From Agrypnia vestita (Eukaryota; Arthropoda; Insecta; Trichoptera; Phryganeidae): 64,000 nucleotides of DNA. The notes below the pieces were generated by a model. The model saw only the letters and a list, made by a program, of their open reading frames with translations. It made no database searches and had not been told where the DNA came from. The position numbers were made by a program, and so were the translations under genes. Positions 52,263-63,559 of this stretch are shown here, in pieces. Location of the stretch: NCBI GenBank assembly GCA_016648135.1, contig JADDOH010023017.1, positions 1 through 64,000 on the forward strand, in the 5' to 3' direction. How positions within the stretch are numbered: the first letter of the stretch is position 1; each line of letters opens with the position of its first letter.

Positions 52263-53754
52263 ATTCATTTTGCTGGAGCAGGCCAAATACATTTGAATAG
52301 ATGGGATAGTTTTAAATATCAGTGTATTGTTTTTTATGTATTTTGTACCCATTAATGTCCCATTAAAAATACTATTATCGTCTCATCAAAAATAAAAAAT
52401 TCGTGCGCGCACTCACGTACTCACGGTCGAAGTACTTAAAAATTAAAATGATGACACAATTATAGTTGTACTAGTAGAACACAATAATTTTGAAATGTTT
52501 ATGTTTTCCGCTTTATTCAGACAAAGCTAATTTATTAGAGTAAATAAAGAATATCAATATATCAATGGAGATTTATTCTGAATAGAAAAAACCTTTGCAT
52601 TTTGATTAATTGCTTTTTCAGTAATATAATCACGTTCTGAATCAGAAATAACATCTTCCTCGTAAATTTCCCATTGTTAGATTTCCAATAATACGATTTT
52701 CTTATGTATTACTTCAATCGATTTTCCTTACTATTCTTCTCCAGAATAACACGGACATAATAAGTATGTGAGGTGAGCTTTTTTTATACAATCACAATCA
52801 TTTGACATTTTGTCAAGTGGAAGACATTTTGGAAAACAATATTCTTATTATTTTCAAACTAAACCAGCTGCTCATGCTGAGAAAATATTACCAACCAGGA
52901 GAGCTCTTAGTTAGAATCCTACTGTATCACTTATCTTTTCTATCTTATTAAGCTAATGGTTAATAAGTTTTAAAATTTAATAGTGATGCAAAAATGGAAA
53001 TAGTCACCTCAATCAATTTTTTTCAGACTCAAGTTGGCGTCGAATTTCCAAAAGTGGTTCGACATATTTATAATGTAATGTTTAATGTGATAGGTTTAAT
53101 GCAATGTTTTCTTAATAATATATATAATATTGTATTCGTAACAAATATTTAAAATAATATAATCTTTAAATTATTAAATGTAAAGCATTTTATGATGATT
53201 CCTTGCGCACAAAATGCATGTATGCAGTTCTACAGGATTTTTATAAAAAATGTAGACATATGTATATCAATATTAATTAAAGAAAAAAATACGTAAAATT
53301 CTTTAATTAATTTAAATTTCATTAAAGTCGATTTAATGCATCCAGGTATCAGTCTGAGAGATTTATTTTGTTGAGTATTCGGGTAAATTTAAAAAAAAAA
53401 GCATTATCAGACAAGTGCATTACACATTAATTTCAGAACTATAAGACGAGATCCCCACAAAATTCCTGCTGTTACTAAAATAATATTACAATTTCGATTA
53501 CATATTGTTAAGAATTCAGAAATGTTAAATGTTTTTGTATTTGAAAAAGGTTAAATTAAGATAGAGAAGATTAAAAATTTAGTTCAAGAAATTTAACCGA
53601 TGAGCCTATTTTGGAAAAACAACAATTTTTCTCTTTTTCGGGGAGAGGCAAAATCCATTACTAACAAGCTTAGCATTATTTAAAGCTTCTTCCATGTGAA
53701 TCAATATCGGGGATATTAGTTTTCCTGAAATATAAATATAAAGATCATTCTTAA
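52263..53754. other. unassigned AT-rich stretch
   Basis: No supported gene or repeat. Confidence 0.4.
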
Positions 53755-54070
53755 AAAACCTAATGATTATCCGACTATAGACCTCTTTAATAAATTGCAA
53801 GTCCCCACTTTACAAAATATCTACAAGCAAAATTGCATAGTTCAACTATATAACGGTTTTCATAGTGATAACGAGCTTATCCAACGAGTGTCAGAAGTAG
53901 CAGAAATGTAACACTTGGTAAATTACATATCCCTGTGATACATACCACAACTGCTCAGCATTACTACACATTCACAGGTGTGAAATGGTTCAACGAATTG
54001 CCTGTTGAAATACGTTATGAGGAAAATTGAGGCATTTAAAAAAAACGTGAAAAAATACCTTCACAAATAA
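53755..54070 (+). pseudogene. non-LTR retrotransposon ORF2 C-terminal relic
   Basis: Plus strand: DYPTIDLFNKLQVPTLQNIY in one frame, then after a shift RSSRNVTLGKLHIPVIHTTT, YYTFTGVKWFNELPVEIRYE, and after another shift KIEAFKKNVKKYLHK before TAA 54068-54070. The R-x-N-L-P block, WNxLP and FKKxLKxYL order is the usual C-terminal tail of CR1/jockey-like ORF2. A 3' UTR with TGGCTCTACCTTGTAAAAAA runs to about 54313. No catalytic motif present; 5'-truncated. Confidence 0.7.
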
Positions 54071-54313
54071 TTAAATTTTTATTTTATTATATATGTACCT
54101 ATTACTTACTAATTATAACTAAATTGTCTATATATATAATGATGAATAGTACATTTTATCATATTATTCTCTGTAAATGTAAAATGTAATGACACTTCTC
54201 TCCTACACACGAGTTTATGTAACTCATGTAGAAAAGAAAAATCCATCACAAGTAAATGGCTCTACCTTGTAAAAAAAAATGTTTTTGTAAAATTAAAAAA
54301 AAAATAATACTAA

Positions 54314-54979
54314 TAATTTCACAATATTTAGCAAGAACATATTTTAAATTATAAATGCATATAAATTAGAAAATATGAAACTATATAAAATTATTACGGA
54401 AATCGTGGTACCTATCATAATCTTATTTAAACACTTATTGCATAAAATTATCTTTCCAAAGAAGTCAATACTTACCAATAGCCATTACCGAGATATTTAT
54501 ATATTTTATTTCATTTTTAAAGTTTTATACTTAAAATTTCAGATAGAAATGAAAAATTGATATCAGTGGTATAAATATAAAAATTACCCAGAGTGATTTT
54601 ACCACCACTAAAACCAAACTGTGATTTGAAAGATAATAATTATGTTCTACAAAGCTAACCCAACCTGATTTTCATATAATATTCCATTTTTTTTACATGG
54701 ACACGATGATAATTGAAGGTATGAGGTACCATTTGATGGATCTTTATTTGGTTTTAGGATTAGAGTAATGTATTGAGATTTCCAACACTCATCAATCAAA
54801 CCTAAAAAATATTAAGTATATTTGTATGGAATTTTGGATTACCTAATTTAAGTATGAATATGGAATGTCATCTCGTTCATGAGAGGCAACATTTAAATTT
54901 AACCGTGTATTTGGGAAAAAGTATCGAAATTAAATATTTATCTGGCAGAATATTATGAATATTAAAATCTGAATAATAT
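54314..54979. other. unassigned AT-rich stretch
   Basis: No supported feature. Confidence 0.35.
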
Positions 54980-55585
54980 TGTAACGAGGCTAAAAAGAAT
55001 TACGCACTTCTGTCAAGGACAGTTGTTTGAAGTTGACACAATACTACCGAAGGATCTGGAATTACCTCCAACTTTTGAGAGATGTTTGTAACTTTCCAGG
55101 AACATCTGGAATTTACGAGAACTTGCGAGTTAACACTGGAAACATCCAGATAACAGCATCAACCAATATAAATACGACACACGGAAGTAAGGAGTGACTT
55201 TGTTTTGGGCGCGTACATCTGACAGCGGTAATAGAAGCGGAGATATCCGCGAGCCGCGAGTTGCCAGGACGGCCAGAAGAGCCGTAATTTGACAGCGAAT
55301 ATTCCGGAAATTTCTTACATAGCGAGATAAGCCGAAGCGAAATTAATAAGTGCGGAAATTGCATTAAATATTCTAGTGAATAATGAATAAAGTGTCAAAG
55401 CGAATATAAAGTATCTATTTACGAGTGACAAATTTTGCGAAACAATTTAAATTAAGGAATAGCATTATATTTAATTGTGTTAAGAGACTTCGTTCGTTAG
55501 TTTAATTAATTAATCAGTATTCAATAAATCTTGTATTAAATCCCAGCGTTTTCATTAATTCATCCTGCAGCCACGACATTTGACA
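54980..55585 (+). mobile_element. solo LTR-like sequence
   Basis: Begins TGTAACGAGGC and ends CAGCCACGACATTTGACA, the same termini as the minus-strand copy 22382-22921. Contains TATAAATAC (55168-55176) as a possible TATA box and AATAAA signals at 55386 and 55524. It is GC-richer than the flanks. No internal coding sequence and no clear target duplication. Confidence 0.55.
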
Positions 55586-55659
55586 ATAAGTTAATTATTG
55601 TGATTGGAAAATTATGTGATTCATCTTTTATTTCATTTTTTTTTTCAAAATATATGCTT

Positions 55660-55698
55660 AGAAAAAGTCATACTTGTTGTTCTCACTGCACGCCCCTG
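55660..55698. repeat. hAT-type MITE right end
   Basis: AAAAGTCATACTTG...CTCACTGCACGCCCCTG matches the right terminus of the hAT MITE at 16414-16641 (AAAGTCATGCTGCG, CCCACTGCACGCCCCTG). No left partner was found. Confidence 0.6.
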
Positions 55699-56949
55699 GT
55701 ATTTACAAAAGTATGTGGTTTTAGAAGTTCTTGATGTGATGGACAAAATGAGGGGAGCCAGTTTGTCAATTAAGTTATTTAACCAAGAAGAAGTGGGAGC
55801 AAGTTTGATTGAAGGATTATATGAAGCTCTGTAAATATTATTATTATTATATGTAAGCTCTTCGAATCGTTTTCCAAACAGTAGATAATGTGATCTCTGA
55901 ATATAAAGTCTCGCCAGATGATGCTTCTTATCCTGCTCTTTTATTTCTAAAAAGCTGGCAAGTTTGAGCACGGATTTTTTTAATTCATGGTTATTTTGTG
56001 AAGTTATATTTTGGTTACTCTCCTTTCTTCTATAGCGAAGTTCATGTAAATTTATCATATTAAAGGGCTTTAAAGTCTTGAAAAATTCCATTCAATTGAA
56101 GACTTTTGGATTGGCATTGGATCAATGAAATTTAATCGGAACAGTCTTCTGTTAGGTGGTTATATTTTACAAGAATTTTATTTAAAACTATATATACCAA
56201 CGCACTAAAAAAATTCGACGTTTTGTATTCTCGTATGAAGGAGCGTCAACTGTTTTTCATATACTTCTTAAGATTCTGAAGAAATGCAACATATTTCATC
56301 GATAATTGTTGATATTTTCATGCGTAATGGCGTAAGGCGTGTTGATACCAGCGCACTGAAAAATTTGACATTATCCGGTATAAAATACGAATTTCCGATA
56401 TAAAATGTGTATAGTCATCGAACTTCTTGTAATTACTATAACTTTTATTTTTTTATCGAACGGGTTGTATTTTTATCGAAATTTTTTTAAATTCAGCATG
56501 TTCTGTATTTAAAATCATAATATTCTACTATCCAAGTAACACAGGTCTGAGTCAATTAAACCTTAATATTTCCGAAAACATGTTTTTTTTTCATATTTTA
56601 ACTTATCCAAAAATAAACTGCTATTTGAAATAATTAGTGAAAAACCAATTGTCTAAATATATTTTATTCAATCTGGGGTAAAATGGATATAAATGTTATT
56701 TTGCGAAAAACAGACAAATATTGCACATTCATTAAAGCACAAGAGCCAGTATCTTTTTGGAGAGATACAGCAATTTAAATGATATATTATATAGTTTAAA
56801 TCGATAAGAAAAAAAATCAATAAAACTTTATGCAATATTAAATAAATAAATCACAGAAATACTATTATAATTGCATCTTTAAATTGATGAATGAGCTTGA
56901 TTAATGTTTTGAATTATTATATATATCCCTATTCCACTTTAAATGCTGA
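55699..56949. other. unassigned stretch
   Basis: A 148-codon minus frame (56091-55645) and a 76-codon plus frame overlap each other and the hAT end at 55698; neither shows a domain. Otherwise nothing recognised. Confidence 0.35.
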
Positions 56950-57097
56950 GAAAAAAAATAGAGACGTATATCTACCTACACGAAATACGCTTAGAAAATA
57001 GGACTGACACGATGGTCTGCTGGGATTAGGCTCGAACCTCCAACCACTAACGAGATCACTATGTAACGTAGGTATCCTAACCATTAGACCAACAAGC
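56950..57097 (-). mobile_element. tRNA-derived SINE
   Basis: Minus-strand head GCTTGTTGGTCTAATGGTTA has a good A box (TGGTCTAATGG) and B box GGTTCGAGCC (57038-57029). The body ends ACGTCTCTATTTTTTTT. Closely related in layout to the SINE at 27673. It is not a functional tRNA: it lacks a 3' acceptor partner and ends in a poly(A)-like tail. Confidence 0.82.
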
Positions 57098-57659
57098 TGT
57101 TAACGAGATCAACCATTTAAAAGACTCTAAAGTTAGTAAAAGCATTTTAAAATATTTAAAACAATAAAATTTCTTACGGTAACACAATATAACTACCACA
57201 GATCATCAAAATGTATAAACATGGACATAAATTTCTTCATACGCAGTCTGGTTCCACGGATGGTTCCAATACGTTTGACTTGTTTAAAAAAATTACTACG
57301 AGCTTTTAACTTTGAAAAAATTATGAAAAGGCAAATAAGTTGCGCTTTATTACAATAAAACGTTTTTACTTGAAAAAAATTGATTTGTAATGAAACATAG
57401 AAAAATAAAAAAAGATTTCAATTGTAATAAATTTGTTTCGTTTAATAGGAGATTGAATTATGCAAAAATAGATAATTTAAATGTTTATAAATTATACGCT
57501 AGGGGGATATTCTTCCGCTATGACCCAACCCTCTCACCGAAAGAGGTGAGTTAGTTCAATTTTATACTCTGTAATAGCTGCGTACGGGTTTTTTCTATCA
57601 CAGTGTGATAAAGGTTAATAAGCAAAAAACGCACTGCATCCAAATATCTAATTTTTGTT

Positions 57660-57950
57660 ATATTATCAACCCCTCGAGTTCAGCTTCAAGTTCCCAACTT
57701 TTAAATCTACGCGAGATCGCACCCCGAAGATAACTTCACCCTCCGGAGCCGACACATGTTTGATTATGGAACGAGCGCCCGCGCACCCTATTCGCGCCTC
57801 ATTTGCGTCGTTTTCATTTTTCATTATCATCCCTCCTACCGCGCATGAAGGCTCGCCGGGGCACGTATACCTTCGGTGTACAATTCCCAGTACTTCTGTT
57901 TAAATTCCGGAACGAAAATACTACGGTTCATGAGCTCAATTTAAACACGT
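57660..57950 (+). other. GC-rich unassigned island
   Basis: Roughly half G+C, clearly above its surroundings, with phrases such as CGCACCCCGAAG, CCCTCCGGAGCC and CGCCCGCGCACCC. Open for 82 codons on the plus strand from 57655 and partly in a second frame, without a recognised domain or repeat partner here. It could be an exon, a conserved regulatory region or an unrecognised repeat. Confidence 0.35.
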
Positions 57951-58191
57951 ATCCAAGTATGCGCAAACATGGAATCAACATTGATTTTTCTTGATTTATT
58001 TCATTCGCCAATATGAATAACCTATGGGTACAGGATTCAGATTTTACAAAATTTAGAGTGGTCGTTTTGAGCTTATTTTTGCAATATGAAATCGGTTTAT
58101 ATTCATTTCAGCTAATTTATATATAACCCGCCTTTATACGACGAAAAAATTGATAAGTCGTTGCTGTAAAATATAAATATAAGTTTGATGT

Positions 58192-58335
58192 TTATTTATT
58201 TATTTACTTAAAAAATATTACATTAAGTTCAAAAACTATACACATTAAACAATATCAGAAGCAAGCAGTAAAATATAAAATATATGAATATAAAGTAGGT
58301 ATATGTATAGGAAATAAAAGATATAAGCAATATGT
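58192..58335 (-). repeat. 3' UTR copy of the jockey/CR1-type element
   Basis: Matches 27870-28031 closely: TTTATTTATTTAC, ACATTAAACAATATC, AAGCAGTAAAATATAAAATA, TATGAATATAAAGTA, AGATATAAGC. A strongly 5'-truncated insertion; the tail is at 58192-58205. Confidence 0.85.
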
Positions 58336-58440
58336 TAATGTCTCAGTAAATATTAAATATAAATAAAAGTTTAATATCTTAGTAAAATTAAAGTCACCTT
58401 AATAAAAAATAATAAATAAATACCTTCATATTTAAAAAAT

Positions 58441-58555
58441 ATACACGTATTTATAAAGACGTGTATATTTTTTACACGTATTTATAAATACGGCGATATT
58501 TATAAATACACAAGTTATTTATAAATATCGCCGCTGGTAATGCGGCGATATTTAT
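58441..58555. repeat. cluster of short palindromes
   Basis: A perfect 14-bp stem ATAAATATCGCCGC/GCGGCGATATTTAT with a 7-base loop (58521-58555), preceded by CGGCGATATTTATAAATA at 58491 and by ACACGTATTTATAAA repeats at 58444 and 58474. Confidence 0.75.
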
Positions 58556-59939
58556 ATATACTATTTTATGGGAATTACAAATTTTCGACCAAAAATCACT
58601 AAAGCATAGTTGCATTAAGTATTTAAGAATAAGGCAGATAAATAACTTATATAAAATAATAGAAAAAATAAGGCATATAAATAAAATATAATATAAGTTA
58701 TTTGTTTGATTAATTATTAATTTAACATATTTTGAAAGTTCATATTATACAACTTTCAAAAATGTAATATTGTGTGTTTGTTCTAAGGGTGGAATCGGTA
58801 GACGCTGCATTGCATAAAGTGATCATTCAAGCCAGTTAACACGAGTCCTTAGTTCTGTAGCCACCCTTGTAAAAACTTCCATACTTGTTTCCAATACAAA
58901 AAGCTTTGTCTCCGTAAGATTTTTATAATTCAACTACTGAAAAAATATAAAAATAAAATATTGGATCCTGTAACGTTTTTTCACGTTTTTCAACTAAACT
59001 TTAATAGCAATAAATTAAAATGATTGCTATAAACTGTGCAGCTATTAATTAGCAATAAGCTCTGTTATTTTTCCAGACCTCCTGAAATGATGGATGTATC
59101 TTATTTCTATTGCTATTTCTTTTTTCTTATATTTTCTCTAGAAAATCTTTCAAAAGCCTTCATTGTTATGTTTCATAATAATTAATGAATTTAGTTTAAC
59201 TAAAATAAGTTCAACGAAATCGCGAATTATATCAACATCGAAACTAAAGACAAAATGCCTGTTTTGATGATAGATTAAAATGAATACAAATGCCAACCAG
59301 TAACTTCAAAATCGAGCACTAAGGAAGCATATGGCTTTTGTCTATGAATTTTTATGAAATTTTCGTCTTGAGACAGAGATATTCTCCCATAAGATTATTT
59401 TGAGATAACCCTCGGCTTTCATAATTTGCCATACACAGTATACACACGCCATATTTTAAGGTACTCGAGCACCACCACACCTCACATCTCAATTCATGCA
59501 TGTTGTACATCCAACATCAAATGCCACTTCATTCAATTTATTAGTCTTATGGGTGAATTTGAATCTATCAGCAATTACAACACAATAAATTTTATGTCTA
59601 AACCTATAATTTAATGTCTTCTGGTTTTGTCATATCTCTGAGTAAATATTTGTAGGTTTCTTTGATTCCAGGTGACGATTTGCATGTGTCAAGTCCCTCT
59701 GTGAAAATAAAAATAACCAAGCTCACGTGGCGATCTCTAGATTAAAATTTTATTAAATCCGTGTACACGGTTCTGAGATTTATCTCAAGTAAATCTCTGA
59801 TATATATACCATCGTATCTCATTCAATGAACAAATACTACAAAATGAAAACAATGCGATCCTGTACCATATTTTATTTTAAACATGTCTGCAAAGATGAA
59901 ACAATAAATAAAAAAGGTCAGCTGTAATTATATTAATGA
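58556..59939. other. unassigned AT-rich stretch
   Basis: No supported gene or repeat. Confidence 0.35.
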
Positions 59940-60122
59940 CAAAATTTAATAATTATAATAATCGTGAATACGGAAAATGAAGCGACCGGCGGCTGTATGA
60001 AGAGGCTCTCGATTTGGGATGAATATCTCCAAATAAAGAACGACAATCTCAGCGGACCGGTTTTCCAATTTATTCCATTTCCAGCATTTAGAAAATTGAG
60101 AAAAAGAGACATTCAGAAGTAA
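59940..60122 (+). other. coding-like open stretch, unknown
   Basis: The plus strand is open between stops and reads NEATGGCMKRLSIWDEYLQI, then SGPVFQFIPFPAFRKLRKR, ending TAA 60120-60122. Codon content is more balanced than in nearby chance frames. The minus strand is open over the same bases (60131-59946), so coding cannot be decided. No family recognised. Confidence 0.2.
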
Positions 60123-61370
60123 ATTCGTCAAGTAAGTATTTGTAGGTTTCTGAGGGATTTCAGCCGATTTTTATAAATTGAAATTATTTTTTCTACCGTT
60201 TTACGTAAGTACTTCTTTCATACATTAAACCTCAACAGGGTGATTTCAGTTGGATTTTTTCGAGTGGGTTTATAAAAGGGGGCTATATAAGTTTTTGAGA
60301 CGACATCGAACGAGGGTCACATTTTTTCAAAACTGGGTGCACCTAAATAGATTTTGACCTAGCTTTAAGGGCATTTCGATTTCGATAATGATGAATAAAA
60401 AGTCGAACGTGGGTTTTACGAAGAAATATTAAAACAAGCGATTTTTTATAACAGGATTACGCCGTATACAATAATGAGGTATAAAAATATTTTTTTGCAT
60501 AAAAATGTAAAAATTAAGAAAATCTATGTATTAACCGATCGTTAATAAAATGTGTTTTCTTTAATTTTTTTTAAATGCAGAAAATACATTTAAATTTGAG
60601 GCGATTTCTGTAGAACGAGATTTGCCTCAGTAGAAAATCTCCCTATTTTTTCCATGTAAATAATTTGTATGAACTATAAAAAATATTTATTTTTCAACTT
60701 GACAACTTTATATATCTACCACTGTATTACATCACAATTGAATAAAAACTTCTGAATCTATCATCATTATTGATCACCTATTTAAATAAGATTCTGACCA
60801 AAATATTTTACCGAAATTATTCCTTACGCTGCCAAATTCTTTTTTGCTCCGTATAATTTATGGAAAAGCGTTACGACTGTCAGTCACGTGATTTTATCAT
60901 ATATTGTAAGAGTAACGAAATAATTGGCCGTGACCAAAAGCGAACAAACATCGCGTGGTCGAGCGACTTCGGCCCAGCCCCTGATTTATTTTTTAATCTT
61001 GTAAAAATTGCATGGTTTTTTTTTTCTCTGTATAATTTGAACTTATGAAAATTGGAAGATCGATACATTGTATTGGGGAAAGGCGAGCGTCTGTCCGTTT
61101 GTACGACCGCGCTTATCTTGAGAACCGTGAAACGAACGTGTATGCGGTTTTTGTTATTGTAGTCTGTATTTTTTCTTCGGGAAGATTTCGGTTTATTAAA
61201 AATTGCCCTAGCACATATAGGAGCAAAGCATTAACGGTATTATTAAATCAAGTCGAGAAAAAATTTGCCGCTAAAGGTCTGTCATGAAAAACGCTACCTA
61301 ATCTGTTGGAGATACATTTTCTTTTCTCAATTTGTTTTTTATAGTGTATCATTGTAAAAACAAAACTATA
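60123..61370. other. probable Helitron-like body, unassigned
   Basis: 61068-61140 (CGTCTGTCCGTTTGTACGAC, TTATCTTGAGAACCGTG) resembles phrases common in non-autonomous Helitrons. No coding sequence recognised in the remainder. Confidence 0.3.
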
Positions 61371-61397
61371 CCGGGCGAAGCCGGGCCGGGTGTCTAG
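61371..61397 (+). mobile_element. Helitron-like 3' terminus
   Basis: CCGGGCGAAGCCGGG forms an imperfect GC-rich hairpin, followed by CCGGGTGT and CTAG at 61394-61397. This is the shape of a Helitron 3' end, though the next base is A, not the expected T. Confidence 0.55.
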
Positions 61398-62954
61398 AGT
61401 AATGTATTGATGAAACATCGTTTAGTACTGTATAATAAATTAGCCTACCTAATTCGAGGTATGAGCAAATATATTGATTAAGTATGTATATTATGCATTA
61501 CAGAAGTTCTCTTATATTCTGGCAATAAATTCGTGAAATTCTAACGGAAACTTCGTTTATTAATACAGACATTGGGGACCGAACCACTCGATACCAACTA
61601 TCCCACAATAAATATCTTTCAGTATTGGAATAGTTTGGATACCGCGGACCTAAACCTAATACGTTACGCCGCGCCGTATATACAAACATGTACGTAGATA
61701 ACCTCCTCCAGTATGTATATCCATCCACGTTTTATTAGCAGAACATTCGTGTGAATTTCGTAGAACGTGTTATGGTTTTCGTATGGTATTAGAAGTAGCA
61801 GTACCACCCGTGCTCTCGCCAATATTACATTGTCAGGAAGTGCTATACACTGATATAAATAAATAGTAATTTGTAAGCACTTTCAATAATTCTGAATATC
61901 GATTGATTTCAATAACACATTTTATTTCAAATTCATACATATTCTTACCGCTAGTTCAATGTAATTTGTATTTGATAGATATTAAATCATAGTATTATAA
62001 TATATACAAATATAAAAATTAACGTTAATATAAATAGGTAAAGTTTTTAAGTTTGAATGTAGGAGCTAATCTTCGAAACTACCCATCCGATTGCAAAATT
62101 GTTTTCACCTATATTTAGAATGAACTTTCAGAGTGGACATAGATATCCCGTTAAAATAAAAGGGCTTTTCGTGGTAGCCTATTTTACAAATAAATTCGAA
62201 AACATGGTCAAGTGATGCGTTTTTTAACGAACGCTGCCTTAATGGTAAGAGATATTTAAATACTTTCTATAAAAAGTTGTAGACCTATAAAAGTTCTATA
62301 AAAAGTCTGCGACAACATATATCTATATGTAAAGGTAAAAAACAAATTGATATAATATGACGGATAAAGTATTCTTGACTGAACAAAGGACATGCGCGCA
62401 AAACTTGGAAAATTGAGCATAGAAACCATGCGTATAGATTAGATTATCCGGCGTTAAGAGTGAAGTATATTACAGAATTTGAAAAAAATGTGTGTAGTTC
62501 GTTCCACTGAAAATACATTTCAATGATGACAAACTAACTTACCCACAAATATTGATTTTACAGTTTACGTCGAGGTTCCCACCATGGCAAATTATTATAT
62601 TTTAGGAAAAAAATTATTTCAAAATCAACGGTTTTTAGGTTTATTTTTGTTATAGAAACGAGTTATTACTTATAATAAAGAAAAATATTGTATATGTTTA
62701 ATCATCAAAATTTTATCTTCTGTATATCTTTACATAAAAAACATAATATCTATCACTCTCTCTGTTCTGTATACAATCTTACACTTTTTGACAAAACTAG
62801 ATCAAATTTTACATGGTTACTCTTTAGGACCTTGCGCAAAATAGTAAAATCAAGGATGAGAAATTTTTTAATGTAAAAAAAATATTCTCAAAAAGATAGT
62901 AAATGATTTGAATAATTATTCTAAATTACTCTTAATCTTATATACCACCCATAG
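61398..62954. other. unassigned AT-rich stretch
   Basis: No supported gene. The 76-codon minus frame at 61498-61728 has no domain. Confidence 0.35.
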
Positions 62955-63100
62955 ACGTGTTTGTTGGTCTAGTTGTAAAGAAACATGCCGACTGATTCAA
63001 GAATAGTAAGTTTGAGAGCCATTTCAGACCAGCAAATAAGTGCTATTTTTCATAGCACTGACAAACAGGTGAAACGTGTACGATTTTATTTTTAATTTTA
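62955..63100 (+). mobile_element. tRNA-derived SINE, degenerate
   Basis: GTGTTTGTTGGTCTAGTTGT contains an A box (TGGTCTAGTTG); the B box is degraded to AGTTTGAGAGCC near 63012. The body ends AACGTGTACGATTTTATTTTT like the other SINEs here. Confidence 0.6.
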
Positions 63101-63105
63101 ATTTT

Positions 63106-63147
63106 AAACTTAAATTTAAATTTAAATTTAAATTTAAATTTAAAATA
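63106..63147. repeat. (AAATTT)n repeat
   Basis: Tandem TTTAAA/AAATTT hexamers directly after the SINE tail. Confidence 0.85.
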
Positions 63148-63272
63148 AAATTTTAATATAATTTTAATTTTTATAATTATTTCCGTAGTAAAAAATCAAA
63201 CCCCACGATAAATATTACAATGGTCTGGCAAGCTAAGTGGAAATGTCTCTTAAAATAATTCAGAAAAATTAC

Positions 63273-63315
63273 CTGCAAATGATTGTCTTTCTGAGATGTC
63301 CATTTCCTCAGCCAT
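63273..63315 (-). CDS. possible first coding exon of a host gene
   Basis: On the minus strand an ATG at 63315 in a fair context (CATCAAATGG) opens 14 codons, MAEEMDISERQSFA, plus one base, ending CAG at 63273 directly before GTAATT, a good splice donor. The 250 bp upstream (63316-63560) are GC-richer, with ACGCGCAG and GGAGCGCTC blocks and a TTTATAAATG box, as expected of a promoter and 5' UTR. No family can be named from 14 residues, and the next exon was not found within the window. Chance is quite possible. Confidence 0.3.
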
Positions 63316-63532
63316 TTGATGTGATCTGTCAAATTTTGGATTGAAGCTCTTCCCGTGACGCGCAGTTTACGGTCCCGGAGCGCTCGCCTAAAAGGCTACA
63401 GTGAAAAGCAATCGGTTACCCCTTTGATAGTCAATCAATAAAGTTATTCGACCAAAACGAATCCACAGTCCTCGTATAATACCACACCATTTATTTTGTC
63501 AAATACTTCGCGAAAACTGTGACTTGGCGTCA

Positions 63533-63538
63533 TTTATA
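63533..63538 (-). promoter_or_regulatory. possible TATA box
   Basis: TATAAA on the minus strand in CGCGTTTATAAATGACG, about 220 bp before the ATG at 63315. Supported only by position. Confidence 0.2.
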
Positions 63539-63559
63539 AACGCGGGTGCGCATTAAAGT

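Noticed and set aside
55645..56091. 148-codon minus-strand open frame
   Set aside because: It overlaps a hAT MITE end and an opposing open frame, has Lys/Asn-rich composition typical of AT-rich chance frames and no motif.
57029..57097. Functional tRNA gene on the minus strand
   Set aside because: A and B boxes are present but the sequence does not close an acceptor stem and continues into a SINE body and poly(A)-like tail.
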